A model generated the notes under the pieces. It was given only the letters and a program-made list of their open reading frames with translations, had not been told where the DNA came from and did no database searches. A stretch of DNA of 64,000 nt from Meconema thalassinum (lineage: Eukaryota; Arthropoda; Insecta; Orthoptera; Tettigoniidae), in assembly GCA_946902985.2 (NCBI GenBank), contig CAMPQE020000051.1:558001-622000 (forward strand), in the 5' to 3' direction. A program made the position numbers and the translations under genes. Numbering within the stretch: the first letter of the stretch is position 1; each line of letters starts with the position of its first letter. Positions 34,773 to 44,643 of this stretch are shown one piece after another.

Positions 34773-34786
34773 GCACTAGTTATAAT

Positions 34787-34904
34787 CATAATCATATCAA
34801 AATTAAATATCTCTCACATTAGTTCTCATCCCAAAATTCATTATATTCAAGTCAGAATAATTAACTTATTACCATTAAATCATTTAAATGAATATTATAA
34901 TCAT
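34787..34904 (-). repeat. 3' LTR remnant, inner part, up to the deletion junction
   Basis: It matches 38898-39015 until TAATCATCACT. At about 34905 similarity stops and the gag-protease frame starts, so this is the breakpoint of the internal deletion that removed most of pol and much of the LTR. Confidence 0.85.
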
Positions 34905-37795
34905 CACTTCATTATATTCTTTCTGTAGAATGTCATCTCGGATTCTTGATTTTCTATGGCCTCTTCTTGAAAGTACATGCGCCTACTCTGCATATCTATG
35001 ATCAGGCCACTCTCACTTAAGAAATCCACTCCTAGGATCATATCGAAATGTAGTTGACCCACAACTAGGAACATCTGTTTAATATATCTGGTTCCAATTC
35101 CAACATCTAAAAGTACCTGACTTTTACATTTCATGCTTTTGTCTGGGATCACCCCTTGAATCTTGCTAACAACAGTTGGCAACATCGTAATCTCTCCTGG
35201 CAATTTCAATTCATCCAGGCAGCCTATGGATATCAAGCTCACCATAGCCCCCGTATCCACTAATGTCTTTATTTCCTTTCCCATGACTTCCACACTGATA
35301 ACTGGCAATTCATGTCTATTCCCTCGATGGACTACGTCTTCTTCAATTAAATCCTCGTCTTTGACCTGATATGTCTCTACAATGATGATTGATTCCCAAT
35401 GATTAGTATCCTGATTCGGCGTTAATTTGTCGTTTTTTTTTCTTTCACCACTCGTGCTTGCTCGATTGACATCTCTAATTACCTCTTCGGGTGGTGCACT
35501 AGGCTGTCTATTCTCTTGCCTTGATCTCCCATACTCTTGATTATCCTGTCTTTCGTTTTGATAATTTCTCCTAATATCTTGCCTATTGTTTTGATTGGAC
35601 TGCTGATTTTGGTTCCAGGTGTATCTACCTCGATATCGATTATTATATCTGTTCCTATTTTGGTATCTGGAATTCTGATCGTAGTTCCTGTATCTACTGT
35701 TTCTCGTATCTTGATCATATGGCCTCTCATACGGTCCTTGATATCTATCATTCCCACGAACGTTGTGAATATTTCCTCTATTCCCTTCGTTTCTTCTGTT
35801 TCCCCAGGAATCTCTTCTATCTGTCTGTGCTGCGTTATCGACAACTACCGCATTCACTTCTTGCGAGTTTCGATTATCATTCCTTGAAGTTCTGGGTGTA
35901 ATCTGAGCGCTCGTATAATCCAATCGGCGTAGGATATCATCATAGTGCTCAAGTGTGTTCGCTCCCGATGCTATGAGTGATCGTTGTACCTCAATTGGCA
36001 ACTGTCTTGCTATAGCTTGCAAAAGTTCTTCTTCTGGCAATGGAGGAATCAAAAATTGTAATTTAGCCAATTTCGAAGTAAAGTAATTTGCATAATGCGT
36101 CGGATGCGACGTAGAGTAACGTTTCGAGTACATTTCTGCTCTTACGTTCAGCTGATCCTCTGCACTCCAAAATCTTCTTAAAAATGCTATGGCAAATTGT
36201 TCCATGTTCGCAAAGTTACTCCTAAATGCGCGAAACCAAGTTAACGCTGGCCCGTCTAAGGCGCGTTCGACTACCCTTAGTTCTCGCTCCTTGGCTACTC
36301 TATGTTCCGCCATGTAGTCGCGAATATCTCTCAGAAATTCGACTGGTGAGATTCCTGTGTTCCCCGAAAACTTCCTTGGTTTATCATCCAGATTTCTGAT
36401 TATGATCACTGGACCTGAGTATCGTTCACTCATACTAAACGTGCTTCTATTCGGATTCGAATTATCTTGAGGGGTTGAATTAGTCCTTTCGAAAGTAACA
36501 TTCTGTTGCGTTTGACTATCTTCTCCCACGCTAACCTCTTGACTACTCATACTGCGATCTATCGGTGTCTGATTTATCGATACTTCCCCCGTTGTAACAC
36601 CTTGACTTGTGAAACTATTTATTATAGACTCTAGTTTAGTCATCCTATCTTCTGTTCGTTTTTCTACTGTCTTGACCTTAGTCTCCAAATTATCTAACGA
36701 CATAACATTCTGCGTTCTGTTACTCTCTTCCAAATCGTTCTTCAATTTGTCTATCTTATCTTCGCATGTTGTCTTTACTGACGCAACTTGTTCTTTTAAC
36801 TGATCAACATCTGTCCTAAACTGAGCTGAATCTATCTTCATCGCTTCCTTATTCTCAGTAAATCTCGCTTCCAAATTCGCCATACCTGCGATTAATTTCT
36901 CATCCAGCCCTGCACGTTTTTCTTTTGCTTCGGCATCGACCTCACTATACCGTTCTTCCACTATTGCACCGACTCTATTTTTGAATAAAGCTAAGTTTTC
37001 ATTAACCTTTTGATCTATGTCATCATCAATTTTCCTAATGTCTGTCTGCAATTGGTTTTCTAAGGATTTCAAGTTAGAATTAACCTCTCCTAAGACTTCC
37101 TCTTTAACATTCCCAATTACTGACTTAAAACTTTTGATTTCATTACCTAGATTCATTTCTAGACCTTTGATTTTGGATTCGAAAGATACTTCGGTAGACC
37201 ACTCTTGTATTTTGCCTACATCTGCCACTAAACCATCAATGTCGAATCGTAATTTCGATACATCTGATTTAATATCTTTCTGTATAGACATAACATCTGC
37301 TCTCAAATTAAGAATATTTTCTTCTTCTCTATTTTCTAACTCAATAATATTTTTTCTTAACATTTGCAAATTTTTCTCTCCTTTCATTTCTACTGCCTTT
37401 ATATCTAATTGTAAAGCCTTGAATATTTCATCATTCTTTAACGTTAATCTATTTTCCAAACTAGTTAAATTGTTTTTCAACTCTGTGTTAGTTTCTTCAC
37501 TACGAGCTTGTAATCTCTCTTCCAATGATTTCAATTCCTCTTTACTATTTGACTGTAACCTAGTTTCTAATGACTTTAAATTTTCCTCATTACTAGTCTG
37601 TAATAATTTCAAATTTTCCCTATTACTAGTCTGTAAAGCTTTCACATTCTCTCTACATCTAGTTTCCGAATCATTTATCTGTTGTTTGCTTTCTGATTCC
37701 ATTCTAGCAATAGTTACTGCAATACTAGACATGCCATTCCATAGCTCTCCTAACACCTTAGCTAAATCTTCAGCTGACTTAATTATATCTTTCAA
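34904..37795 (-). CDS. Retrotransposon gag-protease polyprotein, 3'-truncated
   Basis: One uninterrupted minus frame. The first codon of the frame is TTG; the first ATG is at 37732 (942 residues). Residues about 30-400 are a long heptad-rich coiled coil (repeated SNEENLKSLETRL-type units). About 465-620 is a retrotransposon gag (capsid) domain with GPALTWFRAFR and FLRRFWSAEDQLN. About 640-780 is an Asn/Arg/Gln-rich basic stretch, probably the RNA-binding part, with no CCHC knuckle. About 830-945 is an aspartic protease with TLVDTGAMVSLIS (catalytic Asp) and FDMILGVDFLS. The stop lies in LTR sequence just past the deletion junction, so reverse transcriptase, RNase H and integrase are missing. 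With the element's promoter in the 5' LTR it could still be expressed as a gag-only product, but I cannot tell. Confidence 0.9.
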   Translation of the reverse strand: MKDIIKSAEDLAKVLGELWNGMSSIAVTIARMESESKQQINDSETRCRENVKALQTSNRENLKLLQTSNEENLKSLETRLQSNSKEELKSLEERLQARSEETNTELKNNLTSLENRLTLKNDEIFKALQLDIKAVEMKGEKNLQMLRKNIIELENREEENILNLRADVMSIQKDIKSDVSKLRFDIDGLVADVGKIQEWSTEVSFESKIKGLEMNLGNEIKSFKSVIGNVKEEVLGEVNSNLKSLENQLQTDIRKIDDDIDQKVNENLALFKNRVGAIVEERYSEVDAEAKEKRAGLDEKLIAGMANLEARFTENKEAMKIDSAQFRTDVDQLKEQVASVKTTCEDKIDKLKNDLEESNRTQNVMSLDNLETKVKTVEKRTEDRMTKLESIINSFTSQGVTTGEVSINQTPIDRSMSSQEVSVGEDSQTQQNVTFERTNSTPQDNSNPNRSTFSMSERYSGPVIIIRNLDDKPRKFSGNTGISPVEFLRDIRDYMAEHRVAKERELRVVERALDGPALTWFRAFRSNFANMEQFAIAFLRRFWSAEDQLNVRAEMYSKRYSTSHPTHYANYFTSKLAKLQFLIPPLPEEELLQAIARQLPIEVQRSLIASGANTLEHYDDILRRLDYTSAQITPRTSRNDNRNSQEVNAVVVDNAAQTDRRDSWGNRRNEGNRGNIHNVRGNDRYQGPYERPYDQDTRNSRYRNYDQNSRYQNRNRYNNRYRGRYTWNQNQQSNQNNRQDIRRNYQNERQDNQEYGRSRQENRQPSAPPEEVIRDVNRASTSGERKKNDKLTPNQDTNHWESIIIVETYQVKDEDLIEEDVVHRGNRHELPVISVEVMGKEIKTLVDTGAMVSLISIGCLDELKLPGEITMLPTVVSKIQGVIPDKSMKCKSQVLLDVGIGTRYIKQMFLVVGQLHFDMILGVDFLSESGLIIDMQSRRMYFQEEAIENQESEMTFYRKNIMK

Positions 37796-38088
37796 TAAAC
37801 GTTTTATTCAGAGACGTTAGATAGCATCACATCACAATGTATCAATTCCTGATTTCACTTGGGTATAAGAAAAATGACTTATAACTAAACATGATATAAC
37901 ACTAATATGATTAACATGATCACTGGAATGGGCATACAAGTATATTGTCTGACCAAGTTTAATAAATTTTATAACACCATTAAATGAAATTGAGATCAAT
38001 CTCTTCGTAATCTAAATCTGATTTGTTTTCATAGAATAAACAAAATCGAAGCCCCACGGATGGGTAAAGCCAATTCTCCCACTCTCTC
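37796..38088 (-). other. 5' leader of the LTR retrotransposon
   Basis: It lies between the inner edge of the 5' LTR and gag. The primer-binding site should start within a few bases of 38088 on the minus strand. The sequence there reads GAGAGTGGGAGAATTGGC, which I could not match to a tRNA 3' end with confidence. Confidence 0.6.
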
Positions 38089-41000
38089 TGTACCCGTTCG
38101 TCCGGGGGATGCGATGACCCATCTGCTATTACATCGCATTCCTGGATTTCCAGGGCAGAGCGGAGTTAAATGAACATGAAGTCAAATAAGGAATGTGTCG
38201 GAAATTCAATTGAAATATCACAAAAGCAGAGGGTAACAAGAGATAAAGTATCTCCAGGGTCGTTACGGGTTTAAATTTAATTTAAAAAAACCAAATAGAA
38301 ATGGGCGCCACCAACTGAATCCCTAGCAAACCACATCCTTCCTGGTTAAGCCTTAATTAAGACAAGGAAAGAATTAGGAAAATCACATCATCATCAGATC
38401 ACAACTAAGATAAAAACAAATTTATTCAAACTTTGATAGTCAGACAGACATATTAAACACACATCCTACCTAAGACTATGGTCGAATGCCAACGTTAAAT
38501 TGTCATTGTCCTGAAAATCGAACCATCTCTATTCTATTCAAAGTGTACTTCATCCACATAAAATATGAAAAATTTTCTAAAGTTCACTTGGGTTCTCAGG
38601 TTCACCGTAGCACTATGTCTATGCGTCACTGACATTCGTGATACCTGAGACCTAACTTCTCTTTTAAGTTAACATCATGAATGTGGATGTAAAAAATAAT
38701 GAATCTGTCTAAACACATATATTCTAATCACATATTTAAATATCAAATAATTTTGTGGCTTGAATGGCATTATTCAAATTCTGAATATCTTAGTAAATGC
38801 TCCTAGAAATCGAATAATTAATTTATACTATATTTACACTGTCATTAATAATTGCTTGTTTGTGAATCACAGAAACTCCACTACTCATTGGTTATAATCA
38901 TCATCATATCAAAATTAAATATCTCTCACATTAGTTCTCATCTCAAAATTCATTATATTCATGTCAGAATAATTAACTCATTACCATTAAATCATTTAAA
39001 TGAATATTATAATCATCACTCCATTTTACTCTCTAATTATTCACACACTCCCATTTCATCAGATTAAATCATCTTAAATCATCCATATAAATTGTTAAAT
39101 TCATTAATTCAAGTTGTGATTCTTCAAATCATTCAAATCATATCTCTCATATAAATTTATTTAAATCCATTTAAATTTATTAATCATCAGCTTCTTTAAT
39201 TAATTATCACCTTCTAATTCAGTTATTCATCATCTATTTAATCATCTATTAATTTATTTAAATCAGCTTATTTATTCAATCTTTAATTCATCCATTTATT
39301 TAATTCATTGATTTATTCCAAAATTTAATTTATCAATTTATTTAAATTTTATTCATCTGGTTATTTAGATTTTTATTTCATCGAGTCATTCGGATTATTA
39401 TTTCATTAGGTCAGATCATTAATATGCTTAAACTTCAGATTATTATTTCATTAATTATTATTATCAGAAAATCTTGTATTATCAACATTATTTATTTGTT
39501 TAATTTCCTAACAAATTGTTTAATATGGTTTATAGAACGTTGTCTTACAGTTTTATCACTTCCAAGTTATATCTCGTATTTAATTATCATGCCAAAAAAA
39601 TATTATTGCCTTCACAAAATCACGTTGGATCTCACTATCCAAAACTTCATCATATACTCACACTTTATCAAATACCATATTTGAATACCATAATTTTTCC
39701 ACGTAACACCATAAATATTCCACGTAACACCATAACTATTCAGCGCACAGCATGAATCTCAAAAATTATGCTAGACTGGGTTCGACAACCTCATGTCTGC
39801 CTCAAAATACATTAGCAATATTGCAACTTCCACTTGGCAACTTCCAGAAAATTCCTATCACAAACTTCACTTAATCACGTTGCATGATCTACAAAAATAT
39901 ATAACTGGCTTCAAATTATTAACGCACACAATCTCCAAGAACTGTAATTAATCTGATCACATCTAGACAACTTCTTAAACAATTAGGAAAATATTACCTT
40001 AATTACCGAAATCCAATTCAAGATCTGCTTTCAAATAGAGCATAAATTCTCTTAAAATTCTCAAAATTCACTTCACTGAAAAACACCAATGTGCTATAAC
40101 CTCTCACATCAAAATATGTACTACTGATCTGCCTCGAAATAAATCTGACCATTAATGATTCATCTTACAAGATTCAACTACTTGAAATCCTTCTCAAAGG
40201 TATCAAATTCAATCACAAAAGAGTATCAAAAGTATCAGCTGTTAAATGAATGTACTCTCAAAAAAGTATAGCAACAAAATATTGGATTGGCAAACAAGAA
40301 TTACAAAATGTAACCCTGCTGACATTTATTTTTAATTTATTTAACAAAATTCGACTGATATGTGACTAGTAGTTTCTTGTTTAATCCTCTTACAATCTCA
40401 AGTACACTCGGATGATAAAAATGAGGCCCTCAATGGCAGGTCAGGTGTGTACCACCACGCAATCGCCTAAAGCGAAAGGCCCTGCCCCGTAGACTATCAT
40501 GATAGTGCCCTAGACGATGGGTCAGGTGTGTACCACCACGCAATCGTATAAAACGAAAGGTCCCATCTCGTAGACTGATGAGTGAATGTACCAGATTGGA
40601 ATCAACAAGTCTCTAGTTGTCACATAAAAGCGATATTCATTCACTTGAGTGAATAAAATCTTAATATCTCCAAACAATCCAATGGAAAAAATCCCTACTG
40701 ATGAATAATACATACTCGCTAGTATGCAATGAACTGACGAAGTAATTTAAATAATCCAATTGCAGATCACGAGTTCGAAATACTCGCCACAAAAAATAAC
40801 TATCCAAGAAAAACTATCCTTACTGAAAAATTGTCAAAAAGACCAAACATCTGCTTAATAAAGCCAACCAATGGTGAGAACTTCGTATAATGGTGCCTGC
40901 CATATCATATGGTAACGCCATATTCTAGCAAAATGGAGCAAATAATGTCTAAGCCATGTCAAAATAATCGTAGAACTCCTACTAGAAATATATACAAGTA

Positions 41001-42745
41001 TGCCCAGTGTTCATGAAAATTCATATCAGGAAAGTCATAACTCTTACAATACCTTCTTATATCAGCTGTTAATATATTTCAAAGATCGTCGATTATCCTC
41101 GTGTGTGCAACAAATTTCTCGAAAGATCGACGGAAACATCGTATCACCCACTAAAATAACGATTGCCTTCATATTCCAAGTGAAACTGCTGTTGGACATC
41201 CTCTTCTTCAGGAACCGAATCCATCGCTCTGTGGTGCCATCACGTCTCCGTATTCGCCTACTCCGACATGATGTACTGCATCTTATCCATCACGGATACT
41301 GTCCAAATTCTTCCGTAAAAGTTCATAAATGTAGAGTACCCCATACTCTTCGAATATGTCACGCCACTGTCCCATACAATGTTCGGTTTGCATATGGTAA
41401 AAGTTAATCTCCACAGCGGCTGAATTTCACTTGCAGAAAATAAATTATTTATAAAAGTGTATAAATTTTTGAAACACCCTGTATCTGTGTTCGTAATTGA
41501 TATTTCATAATAGTTTATGAAAAACAACTATAATGATGCACGTGCCAATGTTCCTTTTAGTGCATATACTCGTAACTGTTCATTTGCATAAAAGCATTAA
41601 TGTTGGCTTGACCCCATGGTCGCTTTAACTATTCCGGTATGAAATGCATTATTTGATAAGCCGTAATATCATTGGAATATATCTAAGTCCATTTGAAAGT
41701 TCACAATAGCAGTATATAATTACTATCTGCCTGCACAATTCGACTGTTGAACACAAGTCCAAACTTATAAAGTTGTAACAAAATGTCGAAATAAAGTTCA
41801 GCTGCTTGCATGTTGCCTGCTTATAAAAATGTCGGATCCAGCACGCCCTGCTCTATCTCACTGTTCTAGAATGATCGACGCTTAAAACTTGCCTCGTCAT
41901 ATCGCTTCGCTATGCTGTCCTGTGTTACGAATGCGGCTTGAAATAATGTTCTCAATTCTGTTACAATGCTGCTTATTACTTTAACAAACTGTAACATTTG
42001 AAAAGCATTGCTGTTTCGCATAACCGTAACCACGATGTTGGAAACACAACTGTCCGAACACCGGCTCTCATTTCACGTTCACGGCCTGTATAGCTTGCCT
42101 CGCTAACCACTCCTCACGCTGCCTACCGTGCTCCTCTTGTCTTGACTGACTGACCTACTTTCGTTCGCCCAGCGTATGCTGCTATCAGCCCCGCTTGCTG
42201 AACTAATACTGTCGTTTTCTCCGCGCACCGTGTTGTACACAGCTCGACTGGCTGAACTACCACTGCTGTTCTCCGCGTACCATGTGCTGTACTTGGCTCT
42301 ACTGGCTGAACTAATACTGCTGTCTTCAGACTGCGTGATGATGAGCTCCTACTCGGCGCTGTCACGTGACGTTCCCCTACCTTCTGCGGTCATACGTCAC
42401 AAGTATAATCTCGACCACCATCATCTCGGCTATTAAGTTATACAATAACTTAAGGAGTTATCTGACTTTCTTCAAGTTATCACCATAAAGATTGCTTGAT
42501 ATTTCTTCTCTTCTGAGATGATATAATACTATGTTCCATATAGATCTTGATAATACTTCAATATTCCTCCCATAATTCCATCTGCTTGACTGGTAGTGCC
42601 ACCTTCATCCTTGGCCTTCTACGTCATTTCCTAACATTCTTCTCGACTCGATCTGAGCGCTATCTCTTCTACTTTTCCCATAATTCTCAACTACGGCTCG
42701 ATGTCAACTGGCGTAGCCGATAGCCTCAATTAGGTATCGGGTACA
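38089..42745 (-). repeat. 5' LTR, 4.66 kb
   Basis: It is complete, from TGTACCCG at 38089 to CGGGTACA ending 42745 (plus strand). It aligns along its length with the solo LTR at 55428-59757, apart from indels such as about 180 bases near 38950-39120. The interior is AT-rich, with ATTTA-type low complexity at about 39100-39420 and a direct duplication of about 77 bases at about 40435-40570. A plus-strand frame of 135 codons (41000-41407) has a counterpart in the solo LTR. No known protein domain is seen. LTRs of this size are unusual. Confidence 0.9.
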
Positions 42746-43020
42746 CTACTAAGGGTTTATTATCAAGGAGGAGGGCCCTAAGGAACGATAGTAGCTCTAG
42801 GCGAGGCTTGCTTACCCTGCTCAGGAGGCAGGGCCTATCAGGAAGATACAGGGCTAACGAGGAAGCAATTGTCCCGGAACCCCCTTGGGGGTATTCCCCA
42901 ACTTAGGTCCTTAATCCCGTAGCACTTTTCAGGCACTGTTGCGAAAGGCAGATTATTGTAGGTTTCCTTCCCTCTGTAAAAATCAAGCTATAGGTTTGGT
43001 ACCGGGAGGTTTTCCTCCTA
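42746..43020. other. Flank between LTR element and H1 pseudogene
   Basis: It starts with the right CTAC target duplication. The rest (GGAGGAGGGCCC...GGAACCCCCTTGGGGG) is GC-richer and unrecognised. It may contain the decayed upstream part of the histone sequence. Confidence 0.4.
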
Positions 43021-43372
43021 CATGGGGGCCTGAGGAAGGATGAATCTTTGGAGAGGAGAGCTGGTGCAGAGCAAGGGAAAAGGAGCTTCCGGCTCCTTCA
43101 AGCTCGCCTCGGCAGCCAAGCCCGAGAAGGCCAGCCGTCTGCTGCCCCTAAGGAGAAGCGCCTTCCCAAGGCCAAGAAGTCCGAGGCGAAAGCAGCCGCC
43201 AGGAAGGCCATCTCCAAGAAACCCGCAGAAAAGAAGCGTGCTGCACCTGCCCCTAAGCCTCAGAAAGTTCTTTCCAAAGCTATGAAGGCAGCAAATGTGC
43301 AGGCAAAAATACCGAAAGAAGGCTGCCAATCTCTAGGCAGCTCCAAAGAAGAAATGAGAGTTTCAGCGATTT
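43021..43372 (+). pseudogene. H1-like: Histone H1 3'-half pseudogene
   Basis: Frame 43040-43285 starts with GELVQSKGKGASGSFKLA, the end of the H1 globular (winged-helix) domain that binds the nucleosome dyad. A shift near 43120 moves the reading to frame 43048-43452, with a Lys/Ala/Pro-rich tail (PKEKRLPKAKKSEAKAAARKA...). A further shift near 43310 leads to a short AAPKKK end and a stop. The N-terminal tail and most of the globular domain are missing. The Lys-rich tail alone could mislead, but the globular motif and the histone stem-loop 40 bases further on settle the identity. Confidence 0.88.
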
Positions 43373-43410
43373 TTACCATTCCTCTCACACCCTCCTCTGG
43401 GTGCCCAAAC

Positions 43411-43426
43411 GGCCCTTCTCAGGGCC
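43411..43426 (+). promoter_or_regulatory. Histone mRNA 3' stem-loop
   Basis: GGCCCTTCTCAGGGCC has the six-pair stem of the replication-dependent histone 3' end; the loop is TTCT instead of the common TTTC or TTTT. It follows the H1 tail at the expected short distance. Its presence argues that the pseudogene arose from genomic histone DNA rather than from a polyadenylated mRNA. Confidence 0.9.
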
Positions 43427-44643
43427 ATCAATCATATCCTAAGAGAGCATGAGACGAATACAGGTTCCTTCCTTTTCCAAAAACAAAGCCAAGCGGTAGA
43501 ATGGAATGCTCTGTGGGAGGAATAAGACGGGTGGGTGTGTAAAGTGCGTTAAGTCAAGAAATGGCGATCTGCTTGCGCGTGATGTTATATTGTGGACGGT
43601 TACGAAGTTATTGAGTTGTGTATTACGTGTTATATTGACATCGGCCAGATTTCGGGTGTGCAAAGTGCGTTATGTCCTTCCTGTCATGACTTACCACACT
43701 GAGCACTATTCAACACTTCATTCTGTGCGTGCAAAGAGCGATGTGTCAGTTTGAGTGACCAAGCGCATTACTCATTCGCGCTCTTCGTGAAATTGCCCAA
43801 CAATATTATTAATGAATTCTTACACCTAGCATCACTCATTATCACTGTGCGATTATTAAACTAAATTCTCGCCAACTGGAAGGTCACTTAGTCCATTGTC
43901 AATCGTCATTTCCCAGCTGTTCTGTTTTTTTTAGCTAGTGACATGCCCTGTTGCGGTACCTATTGCTTTGCTGACTGGAGACATTCACAGTGTATGTTAT
44001 GAGCTTAGTTAAAAAGCATTATGTCTTCCAGAGCGGAAAAGATTTAATAAGCATTGATCATGAGTTTCTAGCTTTCGGCCATGTCAGCCAAAAGAGACTT
44101 ATTTAAATATTCTCGCAGTTACACTACTTCCGACACGATTTGCTCCATGGCACCAGGTCCATTTGTCTGTTATTTATACAAATTTGCACCATTTCACCAA
44201 ACTTAACTAAACTACTTTACCTCCCGAGTATTGTTTCTTGCTTTGCGAGGCTTAAAATGAGCCTAGATTGGTTCTTCTACTACAAATTCAATCCTCCGTC
44301 TATGAGCCCAACGGCCTGAATCTAGGAAATGGATAGGGATGTCTGAATTTCAGGTACACAGTGTTATCTGTTAGGTTTCGAAAAGTAAGTATGTAAAATT
44401 TGGTTCAGTTCGGTGAAACGGTATAGATTAGTGCCAAATGGCCTAAATGCAGTGAATGGAGAGTGCTGTCCAAAATTTCTAGTGGGCAGTTTTACTCGTC
44501 GGGTTCCAAAGGGAAAGTACGTCAAATGCGGTCCAGATCGGTAAAACTGTGTAGACTTGTGCCGAAGGGCCTAAATACGGGGAATGGAGAGGTCTGTTTG
44601 AAATTTCATGTGGACAGTGTTACCCGCAGTATTCCAAAGGATA

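Larger units (their letters stand above)
27680..34778 (+). mobile_element. hAT DNA transposon, 7.1 kb, inserted in the LTR
   Basis: The 8-bp target duplication GTTATAAT is at 27672-27679 and 34779-34786; the intact LTR at about 38890 has it once. The ends are imperfect inverted repeats: TAGGGCTACC on the left and TAGTGCTCCC as the complement of the right end. Dense subterminal copies of CACGGGTA/TACCCGTG occur at both ends. The transposase is on the plus strand at the right. A 293-bp satellite array (28077-30093) is nested inside. The 8-bp duplication and the transposase both assign it to hAT. Confidence 0.93.
26870..42745 (-). mobile_element. Gypsy-like LTR retrotransposon with very long LTRs, internally deleted
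   Basis: Both outer ends carry the LTR signature TGTACCCG ... CGGGTACA, and CTAC flanks both sides (26866-26869 and 42746-42749), so this is one insertion. Reading on the minus strand: a complete 5' LTR (42745-38089), a leader (38088-37796), a gag-protease frame (37795-34904), then a direct jump into the 3' LTR remnant (34904-34787 and 27671-26870), which is split by a hAT element. The rest of pol and about 3.7 kb of the 3' LTR are gone. LTR parts at 26870-27670 and 38089-38890 differ by roughly a dozen bases by eye, so the insertion is fairly young. Confidence 0.9.

Noticed and set aside
37017..37820. 267-codon plus-strand frame rich in Ser/Phe/Leu
   Set aside because: It is the reverse strand of the gag coiled-coil coding sequence.
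39424..39755. Ile/Leu-rich membrane-like frames in the LTR
   Set aside because: The AT-rich low-complexity DNA gives hydrophobic translations in any frame; the solo LTR has similar but shortened ones.
40492..40505. 14-base palindrome ACTATCATGATAGT in the LTR
   Set aside because: The other LTR copy has it disrupted (ATAATGCC), so there is no sign of constraint.
26870..42745. Segmental duplication as explanation for the repeated 4.7-kb unit
   Set aside because: The units end in TG...CA inverted ends with 4-bp target duplications, which fits LTRs.
43018..43329. Minus frame opposite the histone tail
   Set aside because: It is the antisense of the H1 pseudogene, which has motif support.
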